This document shows positions 1 to 12,183 of a stretch of DNA of 64,000 nt, in pieces. The stretch comes from Rutstroemia sp. NJR-2017a BVV2 (Eukaryota; Ascomycota; Leotiomycetes; Helotiales; Rutstroemiaceae), in assembly GCA_002946415.1 (NCBI GenBank), contig NJPS01000076.1, positions 1,364,001 through 1,428,000 on the forward strand, given 5' to 3'. Below the pieces are notes generated by a model. That model was not told the DNA's origin, ran no database searches, and saw only the letters and a program-made list of their open reading frames with translations. The translations under genes were made by a program, and so were the position numbers. The number at the start of each line of letters is the position of its first letter. Within the stretch, counting starts at the first letter, position 1.

Positions 1-1500
1 GGGGACTTGCATGAGGAGCACGGGCCACCGAACAATGCCATGACAACCAGACAATTGCAGGCAGGGTCGAAAATGCAGTTCATGATGAGGGTCACTAAGT
101 GGTAACGTATTTAAATTCAAGCAATCAACTCAAGTAGTAATGGGTTTGACACCAAGACCCTTTCCAATGCCAATGCCAATGCCAATTCCTAGGCACCGTA
201 TCGCCACCGCTCGCTAACTTGAAGCATTACAAACCGTAGCGCATCAAGTAGACAAATATCACCTTAGAGTGTCTTGCGGCATTGCTGCTGAAGCTTGTAA
301 CACTTCTAACACCGAGGGAAACAATAACTTGAATGCGGGATCACACTCTCCGTTTTTAACTTCAAGTCAAGCCGAAAGCTTGAAGGCTATTCACCAATAC
401 GAGCTAAATGAAGGTCCAAATTGAAACTATTGAGGTTATCCCAACTCTCCGAATGAGGTGGTCAGTGTGGTCAGCGTGATGGGTTTCGTAGGACAGCGAT
501 CTTTATAGATACTTATGATCGATCGCAGCAGGCAAGCAGTGCCAAGCAGCCTGTTTGTGCGACATAGGAGCTTAGAGGAACGCATCTTGAATCCCAGTGC
601 CTAATCGGTTGGAGAAGAGAAAATTCTGACCCCACTAACGCTGAAGTGGGCAAGGATGTAGTGGGTAGTCTTTGTGTCGATTTTATTGTCGGGATGGCGC
701 AGTTCTTTGAAGTAGAAGCGAGAGTGGGAATGGTGAATGGTTCGATCATAACAAAGAAAATGCATGGGATGTGAGTAAAATTGTTGTTCCCGCTGCTATA
801 ACGACACAGAAGAAGGCCCACAATGTTGTGGAAATGGAAGAAATCCCAGTGATGTCCTCAGTTTTGAGAGGTGGCGGGTATGTAATTCTAGGATCTCGAA
901 TCCCCTCAGGTTTGGACGACGCCAACAGCAGCACACTTCTCTTTAAAGGTACCAGAGGTCAACCAAACAACTTCAAATTTGAAGAGGATGAACAGTATTG
1001 AAACGGGGTATTTTTAAAACCTATGGGAAGTATGGAGCCTGCTTGCGGTCATTCAAGACGGAGGAAGCAAGAGCGAACGAGGGAAGAAAGAGGTTCGGCT
1101 CTACGTGCTAGTGAGCGACTACACTGTTTGTAAGAAATTTGAGCGGCTTAAGGATGAAAATTACCCTCGGAATCTCCGAAAAAGAAGAAGGGTAGTTTAT
1201 GATCTGTAGATAGTTGTGATATTTGTGATGAGGTCTTCTCCTCACTGTCAGTCACTGGTACATCAAGTTCGTCCGAGTCACTTCCCAGCATGATTATTGG
1301 TACGAAAAATATTCATTGATCATGATGGCTTTCCAAACAAGAAAAGGTAACTCATCGTACCGTCAAGAGTTAAGATGTACATTAATGATGGGAGGGGAAG
1401 CTCGACCAGAACTCTTCAAGCATCTAAGGCAGCCTTGAACAGACTTTCTACCGTCTTCCCTCAAGATGTTGGCAACATATGGATCGAGAAGTGGGTCGAG
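1..1500. other. No gene recognised
   Basis: Short open frames occur on both strands, but none has a plausible start with coding-like composition, and no splice-compatible pairs were found. A run of CAATGC-type short repeats lies near position 165-185. I see nothing else that can be supported. Confidence 0.5.
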
Positions 1501-2185
1501 GAGTCTGTTGCACGTCTTGAAAAACCTTGATGGTTCCAGTCGCCCAGAGGCTTACATGGGTGGCAGTTCAAGCATATCCGATCTAGTCCGAGAAAGCATT
1601 TAGTTTATTGAGTACGACTATCCGAGGACATTGTTGCATGTCTTAGAGGACCTGGATGAACAGCTCCTAGAGCAGTAAATTAGTTGAGGACTTTGTTGCA
1701 TGTCTTGAAAACCCTGGATAGTTAGGTCTGGAGGCTTATATGGGTGGCGGGTCAAGTATACCTGGTCTAACCCGAGAAAGCATTTAGCACGACTACCCAG
1801 GCGAGGACTTTGTTGCATGTCTTCGGGGACCTGGATAGACAGTTCCTAGAGGATAGAGTCGGGGACCTTGTTGCATATCTTGAAAAACCTGGATAGTCAG
1901 GTTCAGAGACTTACTTACTGGGTCTAGCATTTTCGGTCTTTCTCGAGAAAGAGTTGAGTCCTGACTATCCAGGTTCTCGCAGACATGCAACATAGGTGTT
2001 ACAGAGGTATTATAGAACTTTGTTGCATGCCTTCGCTCACCTGGATGGACAGGCCCGAGAGGCTTAGATAGGTCCAGTCTCTCCGGTCTGTCCCGAGAGA
2101 GCATTTAGTGGGTCCAGCATTTCCACTCCGTTCGGAGAGAGCTTTAGCGCGACCATCCAGGTCCCCGCAGACATGCAACAGACGC
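1501..2185. repeat. Cluster of direct and inverted copies of a ~50-bp unit
   Basis: A unit with core TTGTTGCATGTCTT followed by ACCTGGATAGNCAGG recurs in direct orientation at about 1501, 1624, 1685, 1803, 1861 and 2015. Inverted copies lie at about 1960-1992 and 2150-2181. Several copies share a longer tail ending in GAGAAAGCATTTAG. The direct copy at 1861 can pair with the inverted copy at 1960, and the copy at 2015 with the one at 2150, so two nested hairpins could form. Spacing between direct copies is irregular, about 60 or 120 bp. No reading frame runs through the cluster. It may be a satellite or a degraded foldback element. Confidence 0.75.
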
Positions 2186-2740
2186 ATTAGAGAACTTAAA
2201 AGTATTCCCCGATAGACCACAGCCTGAAAGCATCCTACTGCCATTGATTCACGTTTTTAGTCGTTCTCCCATCAGTCTCACACTCGCTTAGATCTGAGGT
2301 TCAAAGACAGAGAGAGGTCTTTGTATCATCACTTCACGTTATCTGCTTAGAGCTCATGAAAGAAAACGCGTTTCTTTCAAATAAACACACTAGAATAGAT
2401 AGAGAGTAAACTACGGAATCGCTTTGGTAACCATGCCATAGAGGTTCTTTTTTTATAAAAAAGCAGTAAGTGGAACTTTGATTTAAGTCCAACTTATACT
2501 CCCTCCGGGGCTGCACATTGAAAGGAAAGACTTTCAGATAAATCCTTTGCGTGAGAAAGACGTACAGTAGATCAGTGTTGGCGAATATCGCGGCGACATG
2601 TGCTTCCTTCAGCACTGACTTCCTTCGCGTAAACACCGGACGGAAAACCCCTCAGTCGACAAACACACGTCTTGCCAAGCCCGACTTCCTTGCCTTTATC
2701 AATCGAACAGCATGTCCCGGCAAAATAATCTCTTTCAATA

Positions 2741-3364
2741 ATGAGTCTGGGTGGAATTAAACAGGTCAAGCTCAAGCTCAAGCTCACTGGCAAACAACTT
2801 GAAGCAGCCTCTTTCCGACCTAGAAGCTCACGCCCTCAGTCCCAACTTGCACGAAATTTCGAAAATCTTGGTGATGCTAAACTAACTTCGGCTGAGGTTG
2901 AATACAGCATCGCAGACCTGGCAATAGGCTATTTTTGTAGGAAACTAGCAGACGATCTGCAAGAGAAAGTTAGACTGGCACATCTAGTTCATTACTATCA
3001 AGACTTTCTTTCTGCCGCTACACACTCGCACAATGCTCGCACAATGCCGCAAAGCCTTGTTTCCTAGAATGGGCGAGACTACAAAAGCCAACCCCTAACT
3101 GATCGACACAAGTTCGCAACGTCTAGCCCTGCTCCATCATTCCTTGTCAAAGCGGGTGTTGTGCCTGACCAGGGATCTTGTATTGCGAAAGCGATCACTG
3201 GCCTGCAGGCTGCAGCAGTCTATCTTGAATCTATAAATAAAGGTGAGCTATTTGCTTCTAATTGTGAGAGGGAACTTCTAAGAGATTCCTCCGTTGATGC
3301 GAATTTTGCGCAGCTGAAGAGGGTAGCATTTGCTGACATTCTGTTACCTGAATACGCAGCATAG
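2741..3364 (+). CDS. Doubtful small hypothetical protein, two exons
   Basis: This is a tentative model. An ATG opens a frame of 106 codons. A 54-nt intron (3059-3112) with a weak GTTTCC donor, a good CCTAAC branch point and a CAAG acceptor would join it in phase to a second frame of 83 codons, giving about 189 residues. The N-terminus is Lys/Leu-rich (KQVKLKLKLTGK). The second exon is Ala/Glu/Leu-rich and helical in character. I recognise no domain. Coding-like frames continue in other phases to about 3920, so this may be a fragment of a decayed larger gene. It could equally be non-coding. Confidence 0.22.
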
Positions 3365-4170
3365 ATACGGAAGCAATGATGTGCAGGGCCAAAAAAAAAA
3401 TCCGAACACGAATCCTTCCGAGTCCTTTGAGAAGCAGCAGACAAGTCACAATTTCTACTTGAGACCACAGACACCGCAGCATAGTTCGGAAAATAACGAT
3501 GTGCAGTGTTAACAAAACGTTTAGAAGGTGGATTCTTCAAGGAGCCGCAGACGATCCAACGGACTAATCAAGGCTGAGACCTTCAAAGACAGCCCTGCCT
3601 TCGCCATCATGTCTGCGCGTTTCTGCGGCGGTTCCTTGCCACGTCTTGGTCGATTCAAGATTTTATCACACCTATTACCGTCGAGTCACTCTTACATTGT
3701 TCTGGGAATGAATGGGCAGATACTTCCTAAATATTACAATTTCCACTTGCAGAGAACACGATAACTTGAAACATGCTGAGGGACTCGATGTACAACTTCC
3801 TGAGTTGAGGATTGCTTTCAAGGGTAGAAGAGAGGCAGCTCTACCGGCTCTCGCTTCCTGTCACACTCGAATTCAAGATGTGACAGCTGGAGCGGAAACA
3901 GTGTGGCAATTGCCAGTTTGATAGACTGATTTGAACACAAACTCCTCACGCTACACTAACTAGATTCTAAACAGTAGGCAAGTCAAATATCGAATCTCAT
4001 ACTGTCTACCGATACATTCCATATCCTCCAAGTTCCAACTACGTCCTTACTGGCAGAATACTGTCGTTGCTGAACTGGGCTTGAGCTAGGAAAAGGCCGC
4101 GAAATGGGAAAGATGTGTGGGTATTTCCAGCCCGTCAAGACTTCAACCCAGCCGCGAGCATCCGTGAGTA
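3365..4170. other. No confident gene; a ~35-bp imperfect direct repeat
   Basis: Several short plus-strand frames look weakly coding but cannot be joined convincingly. A stretch around GCAGCATAGATACGGAAG (about 3354-3386) recurs imperfectly near 3476-3508 (GCAGCATAGTTCGGAAAA), with both copies ending in GATGTGCAG. Confidence 0.35.
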
Positions 4171-4356
4171 GGTTCTCCCGCTCTTCAACCCTCCCGGCAA
4201 CCTAAGCCAGGGTGGCACATGCCAATAATAAGTTCCGGCATCGCCAATGTGGAGTCAGTCTTCCCTTCAACCACCCCAACCGTCCAACGGGCACCTATTT
4301 GTCATCGTGACCCACCCCTGGGTGCCACAACCCGGCGGAGTAGGTAGGAAACTTTT
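4171..4356. mobile_element. Degenerate copy of the hAT-like MITE family
   Basis: The interior aligns by eye with the better-preserved copy near 12.2 kb. The shared order is CCCGGCAACCTAAGCCAGGG, GTGGCACATGCC, GTTCCGGCATCGCCAAT, then CCACCCCTGGGTGCC and a GTAGGTAGGAAAC end. The left terminal repeat is not clear (CAGCCGCGAG just upstream may be its remnant), and no target duplication could be recognised. The edges given are approximate. Confidence 0.5.
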
Positions 4357-6444
4357 GTGGGACTGGATTCCCAATCTACCGGGTACACGGAGCAGCTATC
4401 TAACAGGGACTGAGCAAGGAAGTAGCGCAAAGGTGATTCCGATCCCGGCCTGGACGGCTGGGCCATGACTTCATCTTGTGCCTTGAAGAATTTGAAGAAT
4501 GGAATACATGTTACCTCTTTTGACTTAGTGCTTTGCCTTAGCATTGATATTATTGTACTTACAGTTATTAAATCTCGAAGAATAGCTTGCATACTGCCTA
4601 TTTTGGCTTAGTGCCCTACCTTGGCAGTTATATTGCACTCACAGTCATGACAGCCGTGACAAGCCGCCTGCATCTGCAGCTTTCGAACCAACGACATGCA
4701 CTGCTGGCAACATCTCGATCCTCACAATGGCATCAAATTCACGGAGGCGCACTACTTCTAACACTGTCAGACGCAGAAGCTCGAATTGAGTAGGAGGTTT
4801 GATCAACCGGGACTCGTCGGGGAGAAAAACTAGACAGAACCAAAATTTGTGAAATTTGAGAAGGAGAGCAACGATCCATGACCGATGACCATCAATGGGA
4901 CAATTAACCTACTTGACTTGGTCTTTGAGCTCTTGGCCGCCTCTGCTTCTTGTAATGACCAAATTTTGAAGCTCCATGAAGCGCAAGGATGAATTATGTG
5001 TGTGTGTGCCGGATTACAGGCAGTGACCTGTGCCATCATTCAAAAGTCGAACACCACGAAAGCTGAGGGACAGAATGCCGATAATTATATTGCGCACAAC
5101 CAAGTCTCAACGCCACTGAAAAGAATCCTCAATAAATGTGCAAGGAGTTTCTGCGTAGAATAATAAATTTGAGCTAACTAGATCCTCACACTCAATTCAC
5201 TGACTCTTGATCAGTCAAGGAGTTCTGAGACAAGAATCAGAGATGGGAGGTCCTCCTATGGGTTATTAAGGTGCACCTCAGTCAATGAATCAGTTCACTG
5301 ACCCCGACAACACTACCGTCTCGTTGGAGGACTATCTGGATACGTCACTTTCGTCTCGGTCAGGTATTGAACACAGTCTTAAAGGCCTCATCGTCCACGA
5401 GAAGAAAGGCCTTTATTCTCTCCAGCTCTTCCAAAGAAAAATCTCGTTAAGCGAGCACTGGCAGCTCTCTCCTAGTTACATGTTTGCTTGCCCTTTCTCA
5501 ACTCTCGACCACAGAAGTGATCGAACCTCTGGTTTAACTGATCAGATATTACGACACTGATTCGAAGACCTTAATCTCTCCCATACAAGCATCTCCGTAC
5601 TTGCAGTAGTCCCGTAAACAAGCATTCCCGTAATGAACCTCTCTCCAGATTCACTCCGTCGTTTTAATCATCTCCGGTGCCCCCCTGAAACGTCACTCCC
5701 CGTTGATATAAATTTGGTTGGTGTAACCATTAATCTCCCGTGATTCTACGGGTTTCTTTTCCCGCTGTTTGCCGTTAAATTTTGCCTGATCAAGCTTCTC
5801 TTCTCTTCTCAAAAACATCACAATTTTCTTGCTGTGCTTCCCTACGACAGCAACTACTGTTTTTCAAGAAGGCCCCTTAATTTCAATTCCTCGCTGTGCT
5901 ACTACACGACAGCACCTGTCATTCTTCGAAAAGGCTCGTTACGCGTTACGCGTCACAAGTCTATTTGTTGTTGACAGCAATTTGAAAGAAATCTGCAAGA
6001 AACAGGAGGATAATCATCGAAGTACGTACTTACAATTTTCTTTGGCTGCTCACAATTCTTTCTCGTTAGACGATCACGAGAGATTCTCGCGTCAGGGTCT
6101 CCATGGACTTCCAATGTTTATGGATGTTTAACGCTTGAAGTTACATCAAGCCGTCCCAGTCTTGAAAAGGGGAAAATAATTTCAAGTTATTTTGTATCTG
6201 AGGAGCTTTCAAAGCTCCAAATAGTTAGAAACAAAGAAATTTTCGAACTCTCAGAAACTTCAAGTGTTCCAGAGAATGAAAATTTATCAAAAAATCTTGA
6301 ATCTTTTGATAGCTTGAGACTCCTGTTCTTTAGAACAGTTAGATCAATAAGCTGTCCATATTACCATGTCGAGCAGTGATGTCATCTATGGTGAAACCTG
6401 GGAACAATCAAGCTAACTGTTGAAACCCAAGACAGAGCGCAATA
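4357..6444. other. Intergenic; local ~55-bp duplication
   Basis: No credible gene was found. Two neighbouring stretches, 5821-5876 and 5884-5937, are imperfect copies of one another; both read CAATT..CT.GCTGTGCT..CTAC..GACAGCA.CT and end in CAAGAAGGC or CGAAAAGGC. The 300 bp before the next gene are AT-rich and probably contain its promoter. Confidence 0.4.
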
Positions 6445-8246
6445 ATGGCCACAATCAAACCACCTGACGGCACGTCAGAGCACCACTCATGGGGTCTTTT
6501 GTGTCAAGGCAGACCACCTACTCCCAGTGAAGGTCGAGCTCAAGTAAGTTAAAGAATGAGAATAAAGGTCTGATCAGCATGACAGTAGTTCTAACGCGTG
6601 CAGCACTATCATCGAGTTGGTCCCAAAGAGTTTCAGGCTATGATCACCTACCACAATGGCACATGCCTGGAATTTGGCCCTCAGGTACGTTCATCACCCT
6701 TCATTAAGTAGAGATGGTTGCTAATGAGTTGTAGGATCCGGTCGATGAGTTCGATCCCACACAAGATCACCCTTTCTACAATCAAGTTGCTTTGGTCGAC
6801 AACAGCATGCAAAACATAAACACTGTCCGCGTGCAACATAGCCATGACCCTCTGGCAAGAGATGATCCTTTCAATGGATTTCGTACTATTCCCTACCCAG
6901 GAGAGGCAACATTGCACTCCTATCCCAATGGAGAGGTCTATCGGCGTGTCCCTTCATACTATGCGAGCATTGGAAACACTATCTCCATGTATGCCACACC
7001 AAATAAGTCAGATGTGATGGGAGAAGCACATCCAGGCTTGTCCACCGATACACGCTTTGGTGTTCTAAACCACGCAATGATTGAAGAGCGTCGCTTCAAC
7101 CGTGATAATGCACAGCTGCAACGCCCATCTCGTCGCCAGGAGAGACTCCCTCAGCATTATGTGCGTGGACAACATCATGAGCGCGGAGAGCGTGCCTTTG
7201 ATGGTAATCGCCGTGCACGACGTGATGCGCAATTCCGTGGTGGCATGGGCCATGGAATGCCTCGTCAACCAACTCCTCCCAATCATATTGCTCCAGCCTA
7301 CCATGTTGCTCCAGCCTATCATGTTGCTCAAGCTCCTCATGCTGTTGCTCCCCCTCCTGTTGTTCAAGCCCCTCAGATTGATCCGGAGGATTTTGAGTAC
7401 CCAGATGACTACCCTGGACCTCAAAGTGACCGGAGAAATCATCTCACTTGGTGGGGTGCAAATCAGTACAACTTGGATGATCCTTACTGGCCTTTCATAG
7501 CGGACGCTGTGACTAGCATCGCGCTCAATCTTGACGATCAACCTCAATATCCCCCTGATGTGGTATCGTTGGGACCCATCCACTCAAGCGACCCTCGATT
7601 CTGGGCAAGTCCTCCTGCCTGGAAACGGGCGTTACTAGCCGCACCTCAATCACACGGAACACATTTAGCTGTTGCTTCAGCTGATGCTGCCGCTCAAGCA
7701 GCCGCTCAAGCCCAGGCACAGGGTGCTGCTGTTGATGTACTTGCTGCTCGTCGAGCTCGTGCCACTAGAGCTACAGGATCTCCAATCATGCGTCCCAAAA
7801 GAGTCACAACGACTAGCGCTGCTCCTGCCACTCTTTCCCAAAACCCCCCTACTCCCGCAGAGCCAACCCGCATTGCTCCTTCCTCAGGCTTTGCTATTGT
7901 GCTGCCTAGACCTACCTCTGCTGCTCAAACACTCCCTCCGCAATCTTCAAGATCAGCCAGTGAGGCTAGATCCTCTTCCTCCTCCAAATTGACAGCAACA
8001 GCAGCTCCATTTGTGATGCCGGGAACAGAAGGTGCAACTCATGCTGGTCATACCATCTTTGGACAGCAGCCTGGTACTATTATTCGTCCAGCTAGTCAAG
8101 ACCTCATGCGTCGACCTCGATGGTTCCAGCAGGCAGACTATGTCAGCAGGAAGTCATCTCCAGGAGTACATCGCTCAAAGTCTATGGCTGCACTGCCTGA
8201 CAGTTGGTCTGAGAATGGTCAGGAGGATGCTAGTAGCACGCATTGA
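6445..8246 (+). CDS. Hypothetical 563-residue low-complexity protein
   Basis: Three exons: 6445-6543, 6604-6684 and 6735-8246. Both introns have GTAAGT- or GTACGT-type donors and CAG or TAG acceptors, and all phases are zero. The ATG lies in a good context, and the first two exons are needed to supply it because the long third exon has no early ATG. The product is about 563 residues. The N-terminal third is His/Arg-rich. A Pro/Ala/His/Val stretch (residues about 230-265) contains the tandem unit APAYHVAPAYHVAQAP. The middle is Ala/Gln-rich and the C-terminal half Ser/Pro/Thr-rich. No signal peptide, membrane helix or known domain is visible, and such composition suggests disorder. I do not recognise a family and give no function. 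Confidence 0.75.
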
Positions 8247-8925
8247 TGGCGGCTACTCAGTTGAGAATCATGCTGTGGACGAGCAGCCTCACGTTTACTT
8301 TCTTTCTTGCACGGACTACTCCTTTGGCTTCTGTTTGACGTAGATTATCTTGCTTGCGCTGCCATTTGCACTTTTCCTTTGACGCAGTTTACCTTGCACG
8401 TAGTCCTATCTTGATGCACGTTTCTATTACACGCTTCACTCACTAATTCCAAACAAACACTGTATCTCGTCCACTGCTCTTTGGCTTTGGAGCTCCTTTT
8501 CTTTCTATGTTCGGTCTCTTCTAAGGTTCTTTCTCTCTTGATGCTCGGGTTCTTTCCCAGTGTGCATTGTCTACTATCAAAAGTTTCTCCTCAATACACG
8601 GCAGGTATGCCATTATTTTCTTTTCGACCAGCTAATGTGTTACGGGTTTCAATGGTCAATGTTAATAATTTTGGTTAGTAATGAAAATGAGTTCTCTCAG
8701 TCCAAGTTAGTAGATGCTGTCCTGTGATAGTTGTTATTTGCGTAATGCTAGCAACTAGCAAGATCGTGAGACCTTGGGACAATATCTTGAAGCTGTTTAC
8801 TGATATCTAACGAATGTCCTAAAAGTTCTAGGAAATTCTATTCTTCTCATTGTCTAAACGTCGTTGGGTTGTTCTTGTTGAAGGGTTATCCTGAAGACTC
8901 TAAGTTATTGAGATGTTGATATTGG
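8247..8925. other. 3' flank of the low-complexity gene
   Basis: AT-rich and without convincing reading frames. It holds the 3' untranslated region of the upstream gene and runs into the minisatellite. Confidence 0.5.
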
Positions 8926-10004
8926 TTAGGATGCTCTCAACCATCAAGACGCTCTCAATCATCAGGACGCTCTCAATCATCAAAACGCTGTTAGTTAGTA
9001 AAATGCTCTTAATAAAGGGGAAGTTCTCGATCTATACAATACGCTTAGTCATTGGGTTGCTTTCAATCTACACCACACGCTCAACCATTGGGTTGATCTC
9101 AATCCACACAACACACTCAATCATTGGAGTGCTCTCAATTCACACCATATGCTCAATCATTGGGTTGCTCCCAATCTATACAACACGCTCAATCACTGAG
9201 GTGCTCTGAATCCACACTATGCGCTCAATCATTCGGTTACTATCAATTCATATAGCACGCTCAATCACTGGGTTGCTCTCAATCCATACAGCATGTTCAG
9301 TCACTGGGGTGCTCTTGGTCCATAGGACGCGCTCAAGCATTGGGCTGCTCTCAATCCTTAGGATGCGCTGGGGCATTGAAGTGCTCTCAATCCCTATAAT
9401 GCGTCCAATCATTAAGGTGCTTGCAATCCTTAGGATGCGCTGAATCATTATATTGCTCTCAATCTATATGATGCATTCAATCATTAGGCTGCTCGCAATC
9501 ATTAAGCTGCTTGCAATCATTAAGGTGCTTGCAGTAACTAAGGTGCCCGCAGTTACTAACTGGCTCTCAATCATTCAAAATCGCTCAATTCATAGGATGC
9601 TTTCAATTATTAGGATGCTCTCGATAACTGAGGTGCTCTCAATCATTCCAACGTTCTGAATCATTAGGATGTTCTCGCTCATTAGAATACTACTCAATCA
9701 TTAGGATACTGCTCATTCGTTATGATGCTCTCGTTCACTTATAGTGCTCTCGTTCATTATAATGCTCTCATTAATTATGGTGCTCTCATTCATTATAGTG
9801 CTTTCGTTCATTATAATGTTTTTATTCATTGCGGTATCTTAATTGTTCAAATATCCCTTGGTTTTTATGATGTTTTCAATATCCAAATATCTCCTAACTG
9901 TTAAGGTGTTCCCATTCAATATAATGCTTTTACCCATTATAATGTTTATATTCAGTATAATGTTCTCATACATTAAGGTGTTCTCATACCTTATGATGCT
10001 TTAA
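8926..10004. repeat. Minisatellite, 36-bp period built from two 18-bp half-units
   Basis: About 1.07 kb of degenerate tandem repeat. The best 36-bp units lie between 9050 and 9450 and read GGGTTGCTCTCAATCCAT followed by ACAACACGCTCAATCATT. Each half resembles the other, so the basic unit is 18 bp (RRGRTGCTCTCAATCATT), with roughly 60 half-units. Because 18 is a multiple of three, one plus-strand frame starting with ATG at 8913 stays largely open and reads as a six-residue Leu/Ile/Ser repeat, interrupted by TGA codons. The array decays rightwards into TTCATTATAATGCTCTC-like units. It lies between two genes and ends about 125 bp before the HUS1 start codon. Confidence 0.85.
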
Positions 10005-10130
10005 TTGTCCGTAGGTCTTTTGCTTGCTGTCGAGGAGCTTGACCTTGAACTGTGGTGATTAGTCAGCGACTCCTGCCTATCATGGCAAGCTTTATCGCAA
10101 ACCTCAAACGCGTAAATCAATAACTTCAAA

Positions 10131-11379
10131 ATGCGCTTCAAAACGTCTGTCAAGAATATCCAGACGTTCAGCAGTGAGTACGAAACTCTATGGAATTATC
10201 TACAGCTTGCGCCATACTAACAAGCTGTAGAGCTCACAGCTTCGTTGTCATCACTGGGCAAGGTAGCTTGGGTACGACTTGACGATAATGGAGTTCGATT
10301 CACAATAATTCCCGAGACAGGAACTCAAGTATGGGCGTGAGTTCTCTTCTTGCAGCAATATCTCTATGTCTAGATCACTAACGAGAATCAAGTTCCTTGT
10401 CAATAGACTCGATATTGGAAGACTATACCATACAATCCGCCGCGCCATCTAATACCATTAATATCGAACTACCCCTCCCACCCCTCCATCGCGCACTCAA
10501 ATCCGCAATCAATGCCGCCTCAGCCTCCATCCGCCTCACCAAAAAAGATGGCATGCCAGTGCTCTCTCTCACCGTCATAACCAGCACAATATCCCATGGT
10601 AAAAGTGCGGCTTTCCTCGAAAATCCTGCCACTGCAGATCCCTTCAACGACAATGCCTTCCGCGAAGAAAGTCTCGACGCCAATATCCGTGGTGACCGCG
10701 AAGCTGTCGTGACTCAAGACATTCCGATACGAATCCTCACCGCAGATAGCGTGGAAGGAATCCATGAGCCTCGAGTGCGCGAACCAGATGCGCATATAAT
10801 GCTACCGTCTTTAATCCAACTGAAAGCTATTTCAGATAGGTTCACAAAATTAGCAATGGCAACAACGGTTGGAGGGACTAGAAGTGTGACGATCATTCCG
10901 AAGTTGGAGTTGAGTGCGAACATGCATGGGAGCTTGAAGCTCAGTATAAGGACGGATGCGTTGAATATCGAGAGTGTGTGGACAGGGTTGACCAATCCGG
11001 AACTGGATCCGGGACAGCTGGAAGATGGAGAGGATGGGGTTGAGAATCATCCAGCGACCAGGTTGAAGGCTGCTGGGCCGGATGCTTGGTCAACAGTTAG
11101 AATTGATGGGAGGGATTGGGGAAAGGTGCTTAGTGTAGGACGGTTAGGAGGGAGAGTCATTGCTTGTGAGTAGATGATAGGGCTCGTCTTAGTGGTGTTT
11201 GGATGCTAATTGATTTCTGCAGGCTTTGTTGATGATCACGCCATGATTCTATATGTGTATCTAGATAACTACGACAATGGCGGAGACGATTCAGTCTTGA
11301 CGGTAAGCTCTTGTCATTCATTGCTTGAAGAAATCGCTCTGACTCTTTATAGTATTATATCTCGTCATTCAGTACTTGA
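10131..11379 (+). CDS. hus1: Checkpoint clamp subunit Hus1
   Basis: Five exons: 10131-10173, 10231-10336, 10393-11165, 11223-11302 and 11353-11379, coding for 342 residues. The last exon encodes only YYISSFST, which restores the usual Hus1 C-terminus (VLTYY...). The family signature is clear: MRFKTSVKNIQTFSK at the N-terminus, then LGKVAWVRL, RFTIIPETGTQVWA, IQSAA and PPLHRALKSA, RLTKKDGMPVLSL, and VDDHAMILYVYL near the end. Hus1 forms the ring-shaped 9-1-1 clamp with Rad9 and Rad1 in the nucleus. The clamp is loaded by Rad17-RFC at DNA damage and activates the ATR/Mec1 checkpoint. The length fits fungal orthologues. The start codon opens the conserved N-terminus directly. A minisatellite occupies its upstream region. 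Confidence 0.95.
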
Positions 11380-12183
11380 AATAATGTGTAACCTACTTTC
11401 CCTCTGGGCTTCGCAGCCGGTAAACTGGGTCGCAAATATGCTGCACTTGGTTCTTGAGAACTACATTCATGTTTCCATTTTCAACTACCCAGATCGTCAA
11501 TTCTGTTTCCACTTCCACCCTGTTTCCCTTTCGAACCTGCTATGCATCACTGGCCGCCACTCAATCTCAAGCTGGGTCACCTTGCTGGCAGACAATGGAT
11601 GTTATTCTTGGGACAAGCCTGCTCCATTGAATGGATTCCAATCCTCAATTGTGGTCATAAGTGTGATACGTACTTACAGGCCAAGTGACCAATATGTTTG
11701 TGATTCGATCGTTCATTGTTGTCATGCTTGGGTACGGCAGTTTTTATCGTACATATTCCGCATGCAATCGAAAAGCTCCACCTGCCATGGTTGGGAGTAA
11801 CGTCGTTATATAGGGCAAGATGAGCCCACAGGGTCAAGCTGCAAAGTGGCCGCATACAGATTGGAAGTAGACGAGAAGTAGTAGATCTGAACGCCAATGA
11901 TCATAGGTATGAAGAGTTGAAAGAGCAGACATAGCAGTGCTTGGAAGTTTCTTGCGCTCGCATCTGAAGTGCCCACGGTGATGCATGAGTGGGACTCAAA
12001 CCTTCTAGAGCTAGGACTACCGGTCTCAGAAACGGACTTGAAGATATGATATGCGAAGGCAATTCCTGGAAAATAAATCCCAGCATACAGCCCCAGACTT
12101 TACAGTTTTGGGGTAGGTTATGCCCCACTGTTGGGCTACTACAATGAAGTAGGTGAATGCTGTGGTGGTGACTCTGATGAGAA
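11380..12183. other. Intergenic, no gene seen
   Basis: Follows the HUS1 stop codon. The open frames on both strands look random in composition and lack splice-compatible partners. Confidence 0.5.
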
